From: Calliphora vicina
Lineage: Eukaryota; Arthropoda; Insecta; Diptera; Calliphoridae
Direction: 5' to 3'
Length of the DNA: 64,000 nucleotides
Assembly: GCF_958450345.1 (NCBI RefSeq)
Contig: NC_088783.1
Location: 88,247,895-88,311,894, forward strand
Shown here in pieces: positions 35,713 to 48,060 of this stretch (position 1 is its first letter; each line of letters begins with the position of its first letter). The translations under genes and the position numbers were made by a program. A model generated the notes under the pieces. It was not told where the DNA came from, did no database searches, and saw only the letters and a program-made list of their open reading frames with translations.

Positions 35713-36266
35713 TGCCCAGTTTTTGACTTGTTATTTAAATACGTATTTAGTTAATTTTAACTTAAAATTAAGTTGTATTTAAATACAGTTTGAGTTTTTC
35801 AGTGCTACATAATTTGTCTTATTTAAATAAGATAAAAGTATGGTAGCACTACTAAATATCAAAAATTTATCGATAGTTTTGCTTAAAACAGCTGTTCAAC
35901 CAAAACAAAAATTGATACATTTTGCCCAATAAGAAATAAAAGTTTATTAAACAATAAAATTATTGGTAGGAAAATGCACAAAAGAAGCTCCAATTGCCCC
36001 GCATCGGAATTGTAGTTTTTGCAAGACGCTTTTTTTAGCAAGACGCTGTTGTTTGTTTTTTTTTTACTACAATAGAGTGAAAAAAAAACCAAACAACAAA
36101 AGTCAGCTGTCAAAAACATATGGTAGTTTATGAAACTTAAATAGAATTTAAATGACCAACGTCGGCCATTTAAGTATCATTTAAAAAAGCACTGAGAAAC
36201 TCATTTTCGCATTTAAATAGAACTTAAATATAATTCATATTTAAATACGAAGTCAAAAACTGGCTC
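35713..36266. mobile_element. PIF/Harbinger-like MITE, copy A
   Basis: It starts TGCCCAGTTTTTGAC and ends GTCAAAAACTGGCTC, flanked by TTA on both sides (35710-35712 and 36267-36269). A 3-bp TTA/TAA target is typical of PIF/Harbinger. The empty site is seen in the opposite arm of the foldback near 61577-61590. A nearly identical copy lies inverted at 51791-52343. The 554-bp interior is non-coding. Confidence 0.8.
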
Positions 36267-37169
36267 TTAGTGTCCCAAAATTTTTTTTTTTGGAATTTCG
36301 GAACGCATACCCTCTAATTTTTTTATATATATAAAACTATAGTTAAATATGAAATTTTGTCTTTCTATCATGATTGCCGACTTGCGATTTAGTTTTGTGG
36401 TGCATTTACAAGGGGGAAAAATGCAATTTTTTCAGTTTTTGTAAAAATTTTGCCATTAAATAATTACTTTTGCAATTTAATTTAAAAGAATCGATATGTG
36501 TACTAAAGGCCTGCACAAGACAACATTTTGTAGAAAAATGTCTTACTTCAAAATTTGATGCTTTGTTTTGTTGTGTCGACGCGCACATCATGTTGTTCAT
36601 GTCACACACTGGTTCAAGGGCGGCATTAATTAATTTTTTTCATGTCTTCTGATCTACCTGATTTTTTCATAGTTTATAATAAACAATCTAATTATCATGT
36701 ACCAAAAATATTAGGCTTATATCTTTATTACTTTTTTGTCCACAGACATTCAAAGGTGACCTAAGTGAATGCGTTTGAAATGACCGTATTATATATGCTA
36801 CCTTTTATCGCTTCATGCTGTTAAAATATTCTTGTAATGACACTATAATGATTTTTTTTTACAGAATTTGATGTTATAAATGATATATATGCAAATAAAA
36901 AAAATTTTGAAAATTAAAAAAAAAAATTTTTCCTACTATAAATTGTCCAAAAATATTTATTTTCTCCAACTTCTATGGATTGTACCTATTGATCTCCAAC
37001 GACCTCTAGCCCGAGACTTATATCGAATTAAAGCCTGAAGTCTCAGCTAACGATTTATTAAAATTCAGCTGCCCGTCTTTGCCCCTAAGCAATTCCGGTA
37101 CAAAAAACAAACAAAAAGTTAGGAAAAATTTGCTTCACAAGCATGTTATTGCGCATGCAATAACAGCTT

Positions 37170-39012
37170 TTTTTTTAAAAATAATTCGGTATCTCGGGAA
37201 CTATTGGAGATATTATTACGAAATTTCACATGGTTGGAGCTGAGGTGTTTTCGAGTTGACTCGTAATTGTTAAAATTCCTACGGGTAATGGGGGCCAGTA
37301 CGTGGCCCCTCAAATTTGGTCACCTCGGGTCTCAAATTTTAAAAAAAATCGCCAAAAATCCATTTATGATCCGAATAAGCTGAAATTTAAAATATAAATA
37401 GTACTTGAGAAGATCTACTAAAAATACGCTTAGATTTGTAGGTTATCTATATTAGTTGAAGAGATATTTAGGTTTATTGACTTATTTTTTTTAATTTTGC
37501 TCGATCTTGTTTTGGTTTTTTAGATATGGCGGGCCAAGGGTGAGTCTAAATTTTTTTTAACAGCATCAGCCATATTGGCGATAAAATTCTAAATAAAATA
37601 AAAACAACTTGGAGGCAGTTATGTCATCCCTATAAAAAGTTACATGCATCCAAAGCAGCGAAATGCAATGAGCTCTCAAATGAGCTCTCTTGTTTTTATT
37701 TTCACATGTACGCAAGCACACACATTGTATAAAAACAGTCAGTCTCGCATGAGCATTGATAGAAGCAGGTTGTGTTACCCTTTTATGCTTGTTTATTTCA
37801 TTATTTCAGCTATTTGTTTTTGTTTTTGCCAGAGAATAATTCTCAACTCATACAACTACAATATCTAAAAAGTGTAGTGGTGTGAGTTTGCATTTCGCTG
37901 ATCCAAAGTTAGAAAATGTAAAAACTAAAAAAAAATTATAATATGGTGATTTTCCATGAAGAAAAATATAAAATTTGAATTAATGTAAAATTTAAACGGT
38001 TAAAGATATCATAACAAAATTTGGAACTGATATAGACTCATATGTCCTTAAATCAATGGCATTATAATTTTTGACATTTTTTATTTTCAAATACCGAAAT
38101 TCCTGAAACGGGGAACATGTGTTCCAAAAACTCAGTTTTTTTTAGAAAACTGCCTACTGTGACGTTATTTACCGTGTGATAGTAAAACAAACTTTACAAG
38201 TATTTAAGAAACATATAGGGCTATACAAATAGGGGGCTATTTCGAGGATCGATGCTTTGCCTTTTTAAAATTTTTTACTCAAACCAAAATTTTTTTTTTT
38301 TTAATTGGCCAAGTTTGGATAGTTCTAGGGAGTGTTATGTCCGTTTAAGTGAGCCAAATTTTAGTTTACACGTTTTTCCATTAAGTTCTCTTTCCGGATC
38401 ATAGACAAATTGTATATAGTTCCGAAGAAAATTTTTTTCTACAAAAGAAAAAATATAGGCACTTTTTTGGTAAAAAAACGTAAAAAACTTTTTACATGTT
38501 CCAAATTTGGATGAGTGTAAGTTTTTATAGGGACGTCATGACTCTTAGCAAGTTATTTGTATTTTATTTAGAATTTTATCGCCAATATAGCTGATTTTGT
38601 AAAAAAAAAATTCGACCCTCCGTTGGCCCGCCATAACTAAAAAACCAAAAAAAGATCGAGCAAAATTAAAAAAAAATAAATCAATAAACCTAAATATCTC
38701 TTCAACTAATAGAGATAACCTACATGTGTAAGCGTATTTTAAGTAGATCTTCTCAAGGACTATTTATATTTTAAATTTCAGCTCATTCGGATCATAAATG
38801 GGTTTTTGGCGATTTTATTAAAAATTTAAGACCAGAGGTGACCAAATTTGAGGGCCCACGTACTGGCCCCCATTACCCCTAGGAAGCTGAACAACTGCAA
38901 ATCAACTCGAAAACACCTCAGCTCCAATCATGTGAAATTACGTACTAATATCTCTAATAGTTCCCGAGATACTGAATTATTGCCAAAAAAAATACGTTTC
39001 TGAACCACTGTG
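37170..39012. mobile_element. Transib-like non-autonomous foldback element
   Basis: The arms (about 37170-37655 and 38490-39012) match those of the Transib element at 44400-61236: ATAATTCGGTATCTCGGGAA, AGCTGAGGTGTTTTCGAGTT, TCGACCCTCCG..GGCCCGCC and GATTTTCCATGAAGAAAAAT. The right end is CCACTGTG (39005-39012). The left end lacks the CACAGTGG octamer and may be deleted. No transposase is present, so it would be moved by the Transib enzyme. Confidence 0.65.
37656..37900. mobile_element. hAT MITE (CAGCGAAATGCAA family)
   Basis: It starts CAGCGAAATGCAA and ends TTGCATTTCGCTG, flanked by the exact 8-bp duplication ATCCAAAG (37648-37655 and 37901-37908). 245 bp, non-coding. It sits inside an arm of the Transib-like foldback. 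Confidence 0.9.
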
Positions 39013-39014
39013 TG

Positions 39015-39078
39015 TCATCGCGCCGCAAAAACCATGTTGTACCATGTCATCGCGCCGCGAAAACCGTGTTGTGCCATG
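39015..39078. repeat. two tandem copies of a 32-bp unit
   Basis: The unit TCATCGCGCCGCAAAAACCA then TGTTGTACCATG occurs twice in a row with three changes. It is GC-richer than its surroundings. It lies just outside the CCACTGTG end of the Transib-like element. Confidence 0.8.
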
Positions 39079-40672
39079 TCATGTCTATAACTATTGATGA
39101 TGCTGTTGTTATGTGTGGTAGCTTGAATTGAATTGATGTTAACAAGTGTCGCATTGTTAGGCAGAATAAAATTGCATAGCAGAATGAAATTGTACACAAC
39201 TGCTGAACTGTGAAAATCTGAGAACTATTATTATTTAGCATTATATTTTTTTAAATATTTAGAACAAATAATATAAGGATTTTTAAAAAATATAAATAAT
39301 AAAGTGTAACACAGGAAAAAGAAATTCATAATTGGAATGAATTTTTTAATAAATATTATTAATCGAACAAGATTTTTTTCCAAACTTTTTTCATTCAAAA
39401 TAAGAACATGTTCATAAATATTATAAAATTGTACATGAAGGAAATTTTTGCTTTTTTTACACAAATTTGTTGCTATTTTATAATAAATTGCATTATGTAG
39501 TTCAAATATTTTTGTATAATATCCCAATATTGGCCAATATTTCTAAATGTATCGAAAAGTCTGAAACGTAAATAATATAATTAAAATTCAAAAAATGCAG
39601 TAAATTTAGCCCATATTTTCTCATTATATAGCTGAAAATCATAAAAAATTTAATATTTTCCAAGAAAAATTTCAAACATTTTTGAACAACATAAAAATAT
39701 ACCAGAAAATTTAAATAATTTTGTTCAAGCCCCCTAGATTTTATTTGAAAACAAAAAATAGGAAAAAAATTTCTGTGAAGTTGCGCAATAAATGCCCTAC
39801 ACTTTTTCTTCAAATCGTTGGGCAGTTGCATTTGTTCCATTGGAACATTTTCGTAGATTTATATTTTTGTAGCAATTATGCCGCGAATGATTCAGAGACA
39901 CTTCATTAAATTTAAACACGTTTTTACAACGAGTATAATAAACACGTTTGTCTTTAATATCATTAAATATATTATAAACTTCACCGTTAAGGATGTATAC
40001 ATTAATTTAATTGTCTTTAATTAAACACCGTCTAATAGGCCAATTGGCTTTGTTCATGAAGTTTTATTTTTATTTTGCAATGTAATTATTAAATGTCCCG
40101 TTAATAATATTCGAGCGGTTGTACCTAAGTCAGGTAGTATTTAAAATATGTATGTGAAAAACATTACATTTTTAATTCCATGAAAATTATTGGCATTTTA
40201 TGGCTTATATTCCACGTATTCCTTTTTAAGTAATAATATAACAGGTAATATTACTAAATATTGTAAAATTTTCCAAAACAACATTGAAAAACCCATTGGT
40301 GTACTTTCGTATTTTTATTTTGGCCTACTATATAATATAAATATAAATTTCAGTTGTATTTTTATAGTAAATTTGTTCTTATTGCACACAATAAATACTA
40401 CAAATGAATTGAAATCATCTCATACAAAAAATGCCTCATACATGATTTAAATGACTTGAAATTATTTTCCATGTCATCCATGCATCTGTTAATTTTTTTA
40501 ATGTTGTGTGTGTTATGATGTTGTTAAAATGATGCTGAATTTGTTTTTTGTTTTGATATACATTGTCTTTGCGTGTTGCTGTTAAGTAGGTAAAAGAACA
40601 TAACATGACATGACAAAAGCATCATGTGGCAATTGTCTTCATGTTAAACAATGCAGCTTGTGCAGGTCTTTA
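39079..40672. other. interior of the 4.2 kb hAT-like element, no gene recognised
   Basis: AT-rich sequence. Several 60-110 codon frames on both strands have biased Phe/Lys/Asn composition typical of random AT-rich DNA. I see no domain and no structured repeat beyond the element's right terminus. Confidence 0.45.
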
Positions 40673-41058
40673 ATGTGTACGTAATTGTCGTTCTAATAAG
40701 ACATAAAACACAAAAATTGGTTAAAAAATGTTAAAGTTATTCAAAAATCGCCAGGCCATTAACGTGTCTCAGGCCACTAGAACAAGAAACGTAGGAACAA
40801 AATAAACATATTTTGAGAAATATTAAAATAAGAGCTTATTTTTACTTAAAATATATACACATTTACTTGTATATGAGTTTTTGTCTTCGTGGGATACCGT
40901 TAACCTATTCGCAGGTATGACCAAAAAAAATATTTTTTTTAACGGCAGTTTCAAAACTCCAATTTCAATTTTTTCAAAAATTTGTTAAACAAATTTTAAA
41001 ATTTGTTGATCATCACTTGGGGATTTATTGTCAACATAATAGGGAATAAAATGTGAAA

Positions 41059-41684
41059 GTTATTCTTGATACAAAATTCAATTTTAAAAACCACATTTCG
41101 TATATTGTGGACAAAATTAACAGGGTCACACATATGTGATACCCATTAATAAACAGAAAATCCGATCTTTCAATTGAAAACAAAAAAAATTTAATTAAAT
41201 CCATTTTCCACCCCATAATGTTTTATTGCACACCTGTCTGGTCTACGTCAGCAAATTGCCACAGGAAAAAGCTCCAAGTGGCACAAAACAAGCTTTTAAA
41301 ATGATTTTTAAACTTCCTTGGCACTATTCAACGCGTAGACTCCACACACTCGCTGATTTTCCTACCATCAATGTTAAATTGAATTATTTAACAGAAAACT
41401 TTATCAGAAGATGTGAACACTCAGAATTCCAGCACATAAACGAGCTAATCGCTTTATAAATTTTGCCCTTTTTTAACCTAGTTTTAGTTCTTAGTATATA
41501 GAAATTGATTCAAAAAGGTTTTTTAAATTTTTTCCTCCAAAACAATTAACACATAAACTTATTATCAATATTACAACAAAACAAAATGTTTAAGTAGAAA
41601 AGGAATATATTTATTGCTAACCTCTTTTAGTAATAAAATAAAGTGTAAACAAATAAATATTAAAAATAAACACATAAATAAATA
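41059..41684 (+). pseudogene. jockey-clade LINE, 5'-truncated insertion
   Basis: The 626-bp insertion is flanked by a near-duplicate of AATAAAATGTGAAA (41045-41058) and AATAAAAATGTGGAAA (41685-41700) and ends in an AAATAAATAAATAAA tail. Its coding part is the thumb and C-terminal tail of the reverse transcriptase: NFKNHISYIVDKINR, YPLINRKSDLS, FYCTPVW, FKMIFKLPWHYSTRRLHTLA and RRCEHSEFQHINELI, stopping at 41459. One frame change lies near 41225. The empty site is present in the other foldback arm (TTTTTTCACATTTTTATTCC). This is a normal truncated LINE insertion. Confidence 0.85.
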
Positions 41685-41730
41685 AATAAAAATGTGGAAA
41701 AATTATGTCAATATCTCCTATAGTTTTTCC

Positions 41731-42682
41731 AACACTGTTTAGAGTCAGTTTCCTTTGCAATCACATCAGAGAATAATATAATTTTTACTTCGTTACTTCC
41801 TAATTTCAGTTCAGTTTTTACGGCTGAAATAATAGCAATATATAAAGCAATCGAATACTGTCAGAAATCTGGTAATTTCGCTATATGCTCCGATTCACTA
41901 TCAGCAATTCACGCCATTAAAAATATTAACAACAACAATTTTTATGCAACACATATCAGAAACTTTCTTATACAAAATTTTCCAAAAGTTATTTTAATTT
42001 GGATTCCAGGTCATGCCCTGATTCCAGGTAACGAAATTGCAGATAATACTGCAAAACTAGCACATAAATCACCACTAACTATGAAAATGAATAGAAATTT
42101 TTCGGATATTAGTAAATTTGTAAAAGAACAAGCTTATAACATAAACTCCTGTATTTGGTCCGATACGAATAATTGGTACAAATCTATTAACCGGAATAAA
42201 AGTAACATCTATACTTGGTTACAAAATATCAATAGTATCGAACGGAAGGATGTAATAATCTTCCTTAGACTTAGATTAGGTCACACTAAGACTACTCATA
42301 ATCACTTATTAGCAGGCAATGACAGTCCTCTTTGTGATTGTCATAATAACTGTCCCTTAAACATCACACACATCTTATGTGAATGCACTAAATTTGAACA
42401 AATTAGAAACCAAATTTTCTCCGATACTAATCCACTTTTATGTCTAACATTTCCCTCAGAACATTCCATTAACAAAATAATAAATTACTTGAAAAGTATT
42501 AAATTTTATAATAGGATATAAATATTTTATAAGATCTAACAACACCTTTGTACATACTTTATTAATATAAATATATTCGAAACCTACTTAGCTTAAGGCC
42601 CAGTTGCTATAGCTATAATTAATATAATTAGCATATACATTTATGTATTATCTAATTTTGAAATAAATAAATAAATAAATAA
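41731..42682 (+). mobile_element. I-clade LINE, 5'-truncated insertion
   Basis: It is flanked by the exact 18-bp duplication ATCTCCTATAGTTTTTCC (41713-41730 and 42683-42700) and ends in a (TAAA)n tail. It carries only the end of ORF2. The opposite foldback arm (about 43748-43770) holds the single uninterrupted site. Confidence 0.92.
41733..42521 (+). pseudogene. I-like LINE ORF2 fragment: RNase H and C-terminal zinc motif
   Basis: One continuous frame of about 262 codons encodes RNase H blocks FSSVFTAEIIAIYKAIE, CSDSLSAIHAIK and LIWIPGHALIPGNEIADNTA. After that come FLRLRLGHTKTTHNHLL and the metal-binding-like CDCHNNCPLNITHILCECTKF. It is intact but truncated at the 5' side, so no reverse transcriptase remains. 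It is a different lineage from the I-like element at 29296-35459, though the domain order is the same. Confidence 0.85.
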
Positions 42683-43328
42683 ATCTCCTATAGTTTTTCC
42701 GTACCTGCAATTTAAATTTTGCGATTTTCGAGAAAAACTAATTTTTTGGCCATATTTTGGCGAATGAGCCGAATTTCCTTACTGTTATGATTTTTAAGTA
42801 AAAGCTATTTAGTTTTACTAAAATCGGAAAACGTCAACCATTAAATCGAGAAGGTCAAAGGTAAAATTTTTCAATATTTGGAATTTCTCATGGAAAAATA
42901 GCGAAATGTTATATATTTTTGGGCCGATTTTGATGAAACTTAAGAAAAATATAACATGAAGTCTAGTATTTATAATAACAGCACAAAAATTAAAATTAAC
43001 CCTTAATAGCACTTGGGGTTAAAATTACGCCAAACTTCTAAAACCATTAAAAAATTGTCAATTTCAATAGTGCTGATGAAAATTTGATTTTTATAGGAAA
43101 CAAACTTTAAAATATTGTGTTGTGTATTAGAAAATAGTATTACGAAGCCATTTTGAAAAATGTTCACAATTTTGTTAAAATTTTGACAACACATTTTTCA
43201 AACGGCAAAATATTGTATTTATACCTGATTTTTGCTTTAATAACGTAATTAATATTTTATTGATGATTTTTGAATAATAAAATTGATTTTAACCCTTTAG
43301 TGTACTTTTGATTTATTAAATTTAAAAA

Positions 43329-43371
43329 ATCACGAAAAACACATTCATATCGAATATGTTTTTCGTGATTT
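43329..43371. repeat. short hairpin near the centre of the foldback
   Basis: AATCACGAAAAACACATTC pairs with GAATATGTTTTTCGTGATT across ATATC, giving about 19 paired bases with one mismatch. It lies in the spacer of the large foldback element. Confidence 0.7.
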
Positions 43372-43777
43372 TAAAAGTTGAGTGTCTTTTTAACCCCGAG
43401 TGCTATTAAGGGTTAATTTTAATTTTTGTGCTGTTATTATAAATACTAGACATCATTTTATACTTTTCTTGAGTTTCATCAAAATCGGACCAAAAATATA
43501 TAACATTTCGCTATTTTTCCTTGAGAAATTCCAAATATTGAAAAATTGGACCTTTGACCTTCTCGATTTAAGGGTTGGCGTTTTCCGATTTTAGTAAAAC
43601 TTTCAGACTATATTTAAAATTACATGGACTATAATATTCTGAATAGCTTTTACTTAAAAATCATAACAGTAAGGAAATACGGGTCATTCGCCAAAATATG
43701 GCCAAAAAATTAGTTTTTCTCGAAAATCGCAAAATTTAAATCGCAGGTACGGAAAAACTATAGGAGATATTGACATA

Positions 43778-44116
43778 GGCCCCTATTATGAGTTGCATTC
43801 GACAAACGATATTCGTTGGCTATCGAATATCGACTATCGAATGTAAAATTCGTATTATAAGTTGGCATCGCTGTCGAAAATTTCGTTGTGCATCGAATTT
43901 TTTGCAAATAAAATTAAAAAAAATGTTGAAAATGTAAGTATTTGTAATTTTATTTGTTTTTGGTGGACCAAATACCACTAACTGAAATATTTTCGTTAAT
44001 TTTATGCAGGTCTAAGGTTGTAAATAACGAAGCTTCGTCATAATACCGAATGACAATTCGTTCGATCAGCTATTTCGACTACAGTCGAAAATCGAATTTA
44101 GTTCATAATAGGCACC
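43778..44116. mobile_element. PIF/Harbinger-like MITE, second family
   Basis: It starts GGCCCCTATTATGA and ends TCATAATAGGCACC (imperfect 14-bp TIR), flanked by ATA on each side (43775-43777 and 44117-44119). The other foldback arm has the uninterrupted GTCAATATCTCC..AATTATGTC site. 339 bp with TTCGA-rich subterminal inverted segments. The 3-bp target suggests PIF/Harbinger, but other families cannot be excluded. Confidence 0.7.
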
Positions 44117-45496
44117 ATAATTTTTTCACATTTTTATTCCCTATTATGTTGACAATAAATCCCCAAGTGATGATCAAAAAATTCTGAAATTTGTTTAACA
44201 AAATTTTTAAAAAATTGAAATTGGAGTTTTGAAACTGCCGTTAAAAAAATATTTTTTTTTGGTCATACCTGCGAATAGGTTAACGGTATCCTACGAAGAC
44301 ACAAACTCATATATAAGTAAATATATATTTTAAGTAAAAATTAGCTCTTATTTTAATATTTCTCAAAATGTGTTTATTTAGTTCCTTGTTCTAGTGGCCC
44401 ACAGTGGTTTAGAAACTTTTTTTTTTGGAAATAATTCGGTATCTCGGGAACTATTAGAGATATTATTACAAAATTTCACATGGTTAGAGCTGAGGTGTTT
44501 TTGAGTTGAATTACATTTGTTCAGCTTCCTAGGGGTAATACGGTCCAGTTTGTGCCCCCTCAAAGTTGGTCACCTCGGGTCTCAAAATTTTGATCCGAAT
44601 GAGCTGAAATTTAAAATATAAATAATCCTTGAGAAGATCTACAAAAAATACGCTTACATGTGTAGGTTATCTCCTTCAGTTGAAGAGATATTTAGGTTTA
44701 TTTATTTTTTTTAATTTTGCTCGATTTTTTTTTTGTTTTTTAGGAGGGTCGAATTTTTTTTTCAAAATATCAGCTATATTGGCAATAAAATTCTAAATAA
44801 AATAAAAAAAACTTGGTAACAGTTATCTCGTCCGTGTAAAAAGTTACACGCATCCAAAGTTGGTACATGTAAAATGGGCCTAATTTTTTACGATTTTTCC
44901 TAAAAAAGAAACAAATTTTCTTTGGGACTATATACAATTTTTATATGTTCCGGAAAGAAAACTTAATGCAAAAGCATGTAAAGTAAAATTGGGCTCACTT
45001 AAGCGGACACAGTATCCCCCAGACCTATCCAAACTTGGACAATTTTAAAAAAATATTTAGGTTTCAGTAAAAAATTCTAAAAAGAATGTCGATCCTCGAA
45101 AAAGTTCCGTATTTGTATAACCCTATATGTTGTTTAAATACTTAGAAAGTTGTTTTACTATCACACGGTAAAGTAGGCACTTTTCTAAAAAAACTCAGTT
45201 TTTGGAATACATTTTCCCCGTTTTAGGAATTTCGGTATTTGAAAATAAAAAATGTCAAAAATTATAATGTCATTAATTTAAGGACATTTGGATCTAAATT
45301 AGTTCCCAATTTTGTTATGATATCTTTAACCGTTAAAATTTTACATTAAATCAAATTTTATATTTTTCTTCATGGAAAATCACCATATTATAATTTTTTT
45401 AGTTTTTAAGGTTAATGACGTTCAAAAAATTAATTAAATTCTTTAATTTTATTAAAATATTAATCTACAAGTCCTAAGGTTTTTACCAATATCAAA

Positions 45497-46627
45497 TCTT
45501 ATATATAAAAAGAAGTGTACATTTTGATGTCACCACTAACTGCGAAAACTGGTCGACCGATTTCAACCAAAATTTCAGGGTACGTTGGGGATGGTCTGTA
45601 GATGGTTTATGTGGAGTTTGCACGAAATCGGCATAGTGGTTCCGGAGATATGGCTGGACCGATTTTTATCAAATTTTCAGTGAATCTTCAGGGGAGGGGC
45701 GTGGTAAAATCAAATTTTTACACTATACCGCTAATAATTTCAAGGTCAGTAATTGTGGCCAAACTTTTGCAAATAAAAAAAGTTAAAAAAAATCCAAAAA
45801 AAAAATTGTCAAAAAATTATTCTTATTTTTTCATTCGAGAAATAAATGCTTTTTTTCATTCCTAACGATCAAACAATGCTAATTTTAATTTCGTTGCTTA
45901 ACATCATTCTAAAAATTTGAATTCACAGTGGTGTACTCTGAAGCGAATGATTTGGTGTAACATGTCCGGTACATACCAAATTTTCATATCGTTCGATAAA
46001 ACAAGTAGGCCGCTGTTAACATTGTACTATAAAAGTGCTTTTATATTATCAACCGATGATAAACAAAATTTCCGAAAGTACAACTAATATAGTAAACAAC
46101 GTCGACAAATCAGATTTCGTTCCCACCGAAATTCTGCCAAATGCAAATGAATATTCAATCCTTTGTCGACAAGGTATTCACAAGTCTTACAACCAACTAC
46201 AAAAATTCGGATTGGCTGTGAGAACGTGCAATTTTTAATGATTTCACACATACCAAAGATTTCCAACGATAAAGCATAAGGCCAATCGTTGACTATTGCT
46301 GGCTTACATTTTGAAAATTCATGATTTGTATGTGGTTTGCTCCCGAGTAAATAAAAAAAAGAAACGTATATCCCCTGTCCTTAAGATGAATTCATAAATA
46401 TAATATCCCATTTTCCTTAAATACATCCGTTTCTTTTTCTTAATGACATGCCACTGTACTTATAGATATCTGCTACAACTTTGTCAAATGACCACCTCAG
46501 TGTTTCGGGTGCAATGTCAGGTCGGTGGAGTCCGTGCTTTTTTTGTCCGACACTGTATATTCAAATCGAGATGCAATATAAAACAGAATTATTGTAAGGA
46601 CCAGCAACGCGGACCGGGTTCAGCTAG
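45497..46627 (+). mobile_element. non-autonomous Helitron
   Basis: It starts TCTTATATATAAAAAGAAGT and ends CGCGGACCGGGTTCAGCTAG. Compared with the uninterrupted other arm of the Transib element (ATATCGAATACTTATAT at about 54648-54660, inverted), it sits exactly between an A and a T with no target duplication. A 5' TC, a 3' CTAG and insertion into AT are Helitron hallmarks. 1131 bp. It has no Rep/helicase gene. Confidence 0.85.
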
Positions 46628-47232
46628 TACTTATATAAAAAGCTCCACAAACCTTGCCGCCTTTGAAAAATTTGAACGTTTTTTCATATATTACATGCAA
46701 AATGTGTATACTTACATATTAAATGTAACTAATGAATTCAAACGTTGGTATAATGCATTTTTCGCAGTAAAAACAAATAATATTTATTTTCGTGTAGGTT
46801 AATCTTCATTTAGATATATATTATTTGAACATTTTTATCCATATATTGTAGACCATAATATAGTATTTGGGCCAGTGTGTATTCTATGTAAATTGTTTTT
46901 GCAGAGTTATAAAATTTATTGAACACGATTTTTATTTTTTTTAAATGTACCTACATAATTTCTAAAATTTACAGTGAGTAGTAATGGAACCTATTTTTTA
47001 CCTACAATAAATTAGTTTATTAGGTAGAATAAAGGTTGCATTTATTACATAAACTACAGGTGTGAGGTATCACAGTGGGCACTTTTAGGTGTTAGGTAGG
47101 CTACACATTATGCCCCTACAATTCCCTATTTAGTTATATGGATTTTCTGTTTTACCTGTAGATTTAACATATGAATGAATTATAAATATAGAAGAAAATA
47201 TTATTATTTATTCTACCTATGTGAATATTTTT

Positions 47233-47960
47233 TATACCCTTCAGCTTCGTGAGAAGGGTATATATAAGTTTGTCATTCCGTTTGTAATTTCTACATTTTT
47301 GATTTCCGACCCTATAAAGTATATATATTCTGGATCCTTATAGATAGCGGAGTCGATTAAGCCATGTCCGTATGTCTGTCTGTCTGTTGAAATCAGTTTT
47401 CTGAAGACCCCAGATATCTTCGGGATCCAAATCTTCAATAATTCTGTCAGACATGCTTTCGAGAATTTTGCTATTTAAAATCAGCAAAATCGGTCCACAA
47501 ATGGCTGAGATATGAGGAAAAAACCAAGACAACTTCGATTTTTGACCAATTTTTTACCTATATCTGGATTACTAAGCCATTAATATAGACAATATGGATA
47601 TCTAATGATAGATATTTCAAAGACATTTGCAACGACGTATATAAGACCATATTAAGTTGGACCTACAATGGGTCAAAATCGGGAAAAAAATTTTTTAACC
47701 CGAATTTTTTTTTTTTCAAAAAAAAAAAATTAAAAAACCAAAAAAAAAATTTTTAAATTTAAAAAAAAAAATTTAAATTTAAAAAAAAAAAATTTAATTT
47801 AAAAAAAAAAAAATTTAAAATAAATTTTTTTCCAAAAAATGAAAAAAAACAACTAAAAAAAATTAAATTTTGTTTACCTAAAAATATTTAAAATTTTGAA
47901 GTATAATTTGGTGAAGGGTATATAAGATTCGGCACAGCCGAATATAGCACTCTTACTTGT
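47233..47960. repeat. dispersed fly repeat (TATACCCTTCA...TGAAGGGTATA)
   Basis: It opens with TATACCCTTCAGC.TCGTGAGAAGGGTATA and ends with GTGAAGGGTATATAAGATTC, then GGCACAGCCGAATATAGCAC and CTTACTTGTT. It contains CTGTCTGTCTGTTGAAATCA and a long poly-A/T low-complexity run (47690-47850). I recall this pattern as common in fly intergenic DNA but cannot assign a class. Confidence 0.5.
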
Positions 47961-48060
47961 TAATATATAAATTAATATTTTTAAAATATTCATCATTATT
48001 TTTTAACCGTCATGGCTTTAACATTGCAACATAAAGTACTTTGCTGGGTTTTGTGGGAGA

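Larger units (their letters stand above)
36504..40672. mobile_element. 4.2 kb hAT-like element without transposase
   Basis: It begins TAAAGGCCTGCACAAG and ends CTTGTGCAGGTCTTTA, an inverted repeat with one mismatch. It is flanked by the exact 8-bp duplication ATGTGTAC (36496-36503 and 40673-40680). The opposite foldback arm at about 61338-61347 has the single uninterrupted site. No transposase frame is seen. It contains a Transib-like foldback (37170-39012) with a MITE in it, plus about 1.6 kb of AT-rich DNA (39079-40672) in which I recognise nothing. Confidence 0.85.

Noticed and set aside
39502..39840. 112-codon minus-strand open frame.
   Set aside because: Phe/Lys/Asn-rich low-complexity translation in AT-rich DNA inside a hAT-like element. 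No domain recognised.
44400..44407. CACAGTG heptamer as a V(D)J recombination signal.
   Set aside because: There is no nonamer at 12 or 23 bp spacing that I can see, and the context is a transposon end. It is the Transib terminus from which RSSs are thought to derive.
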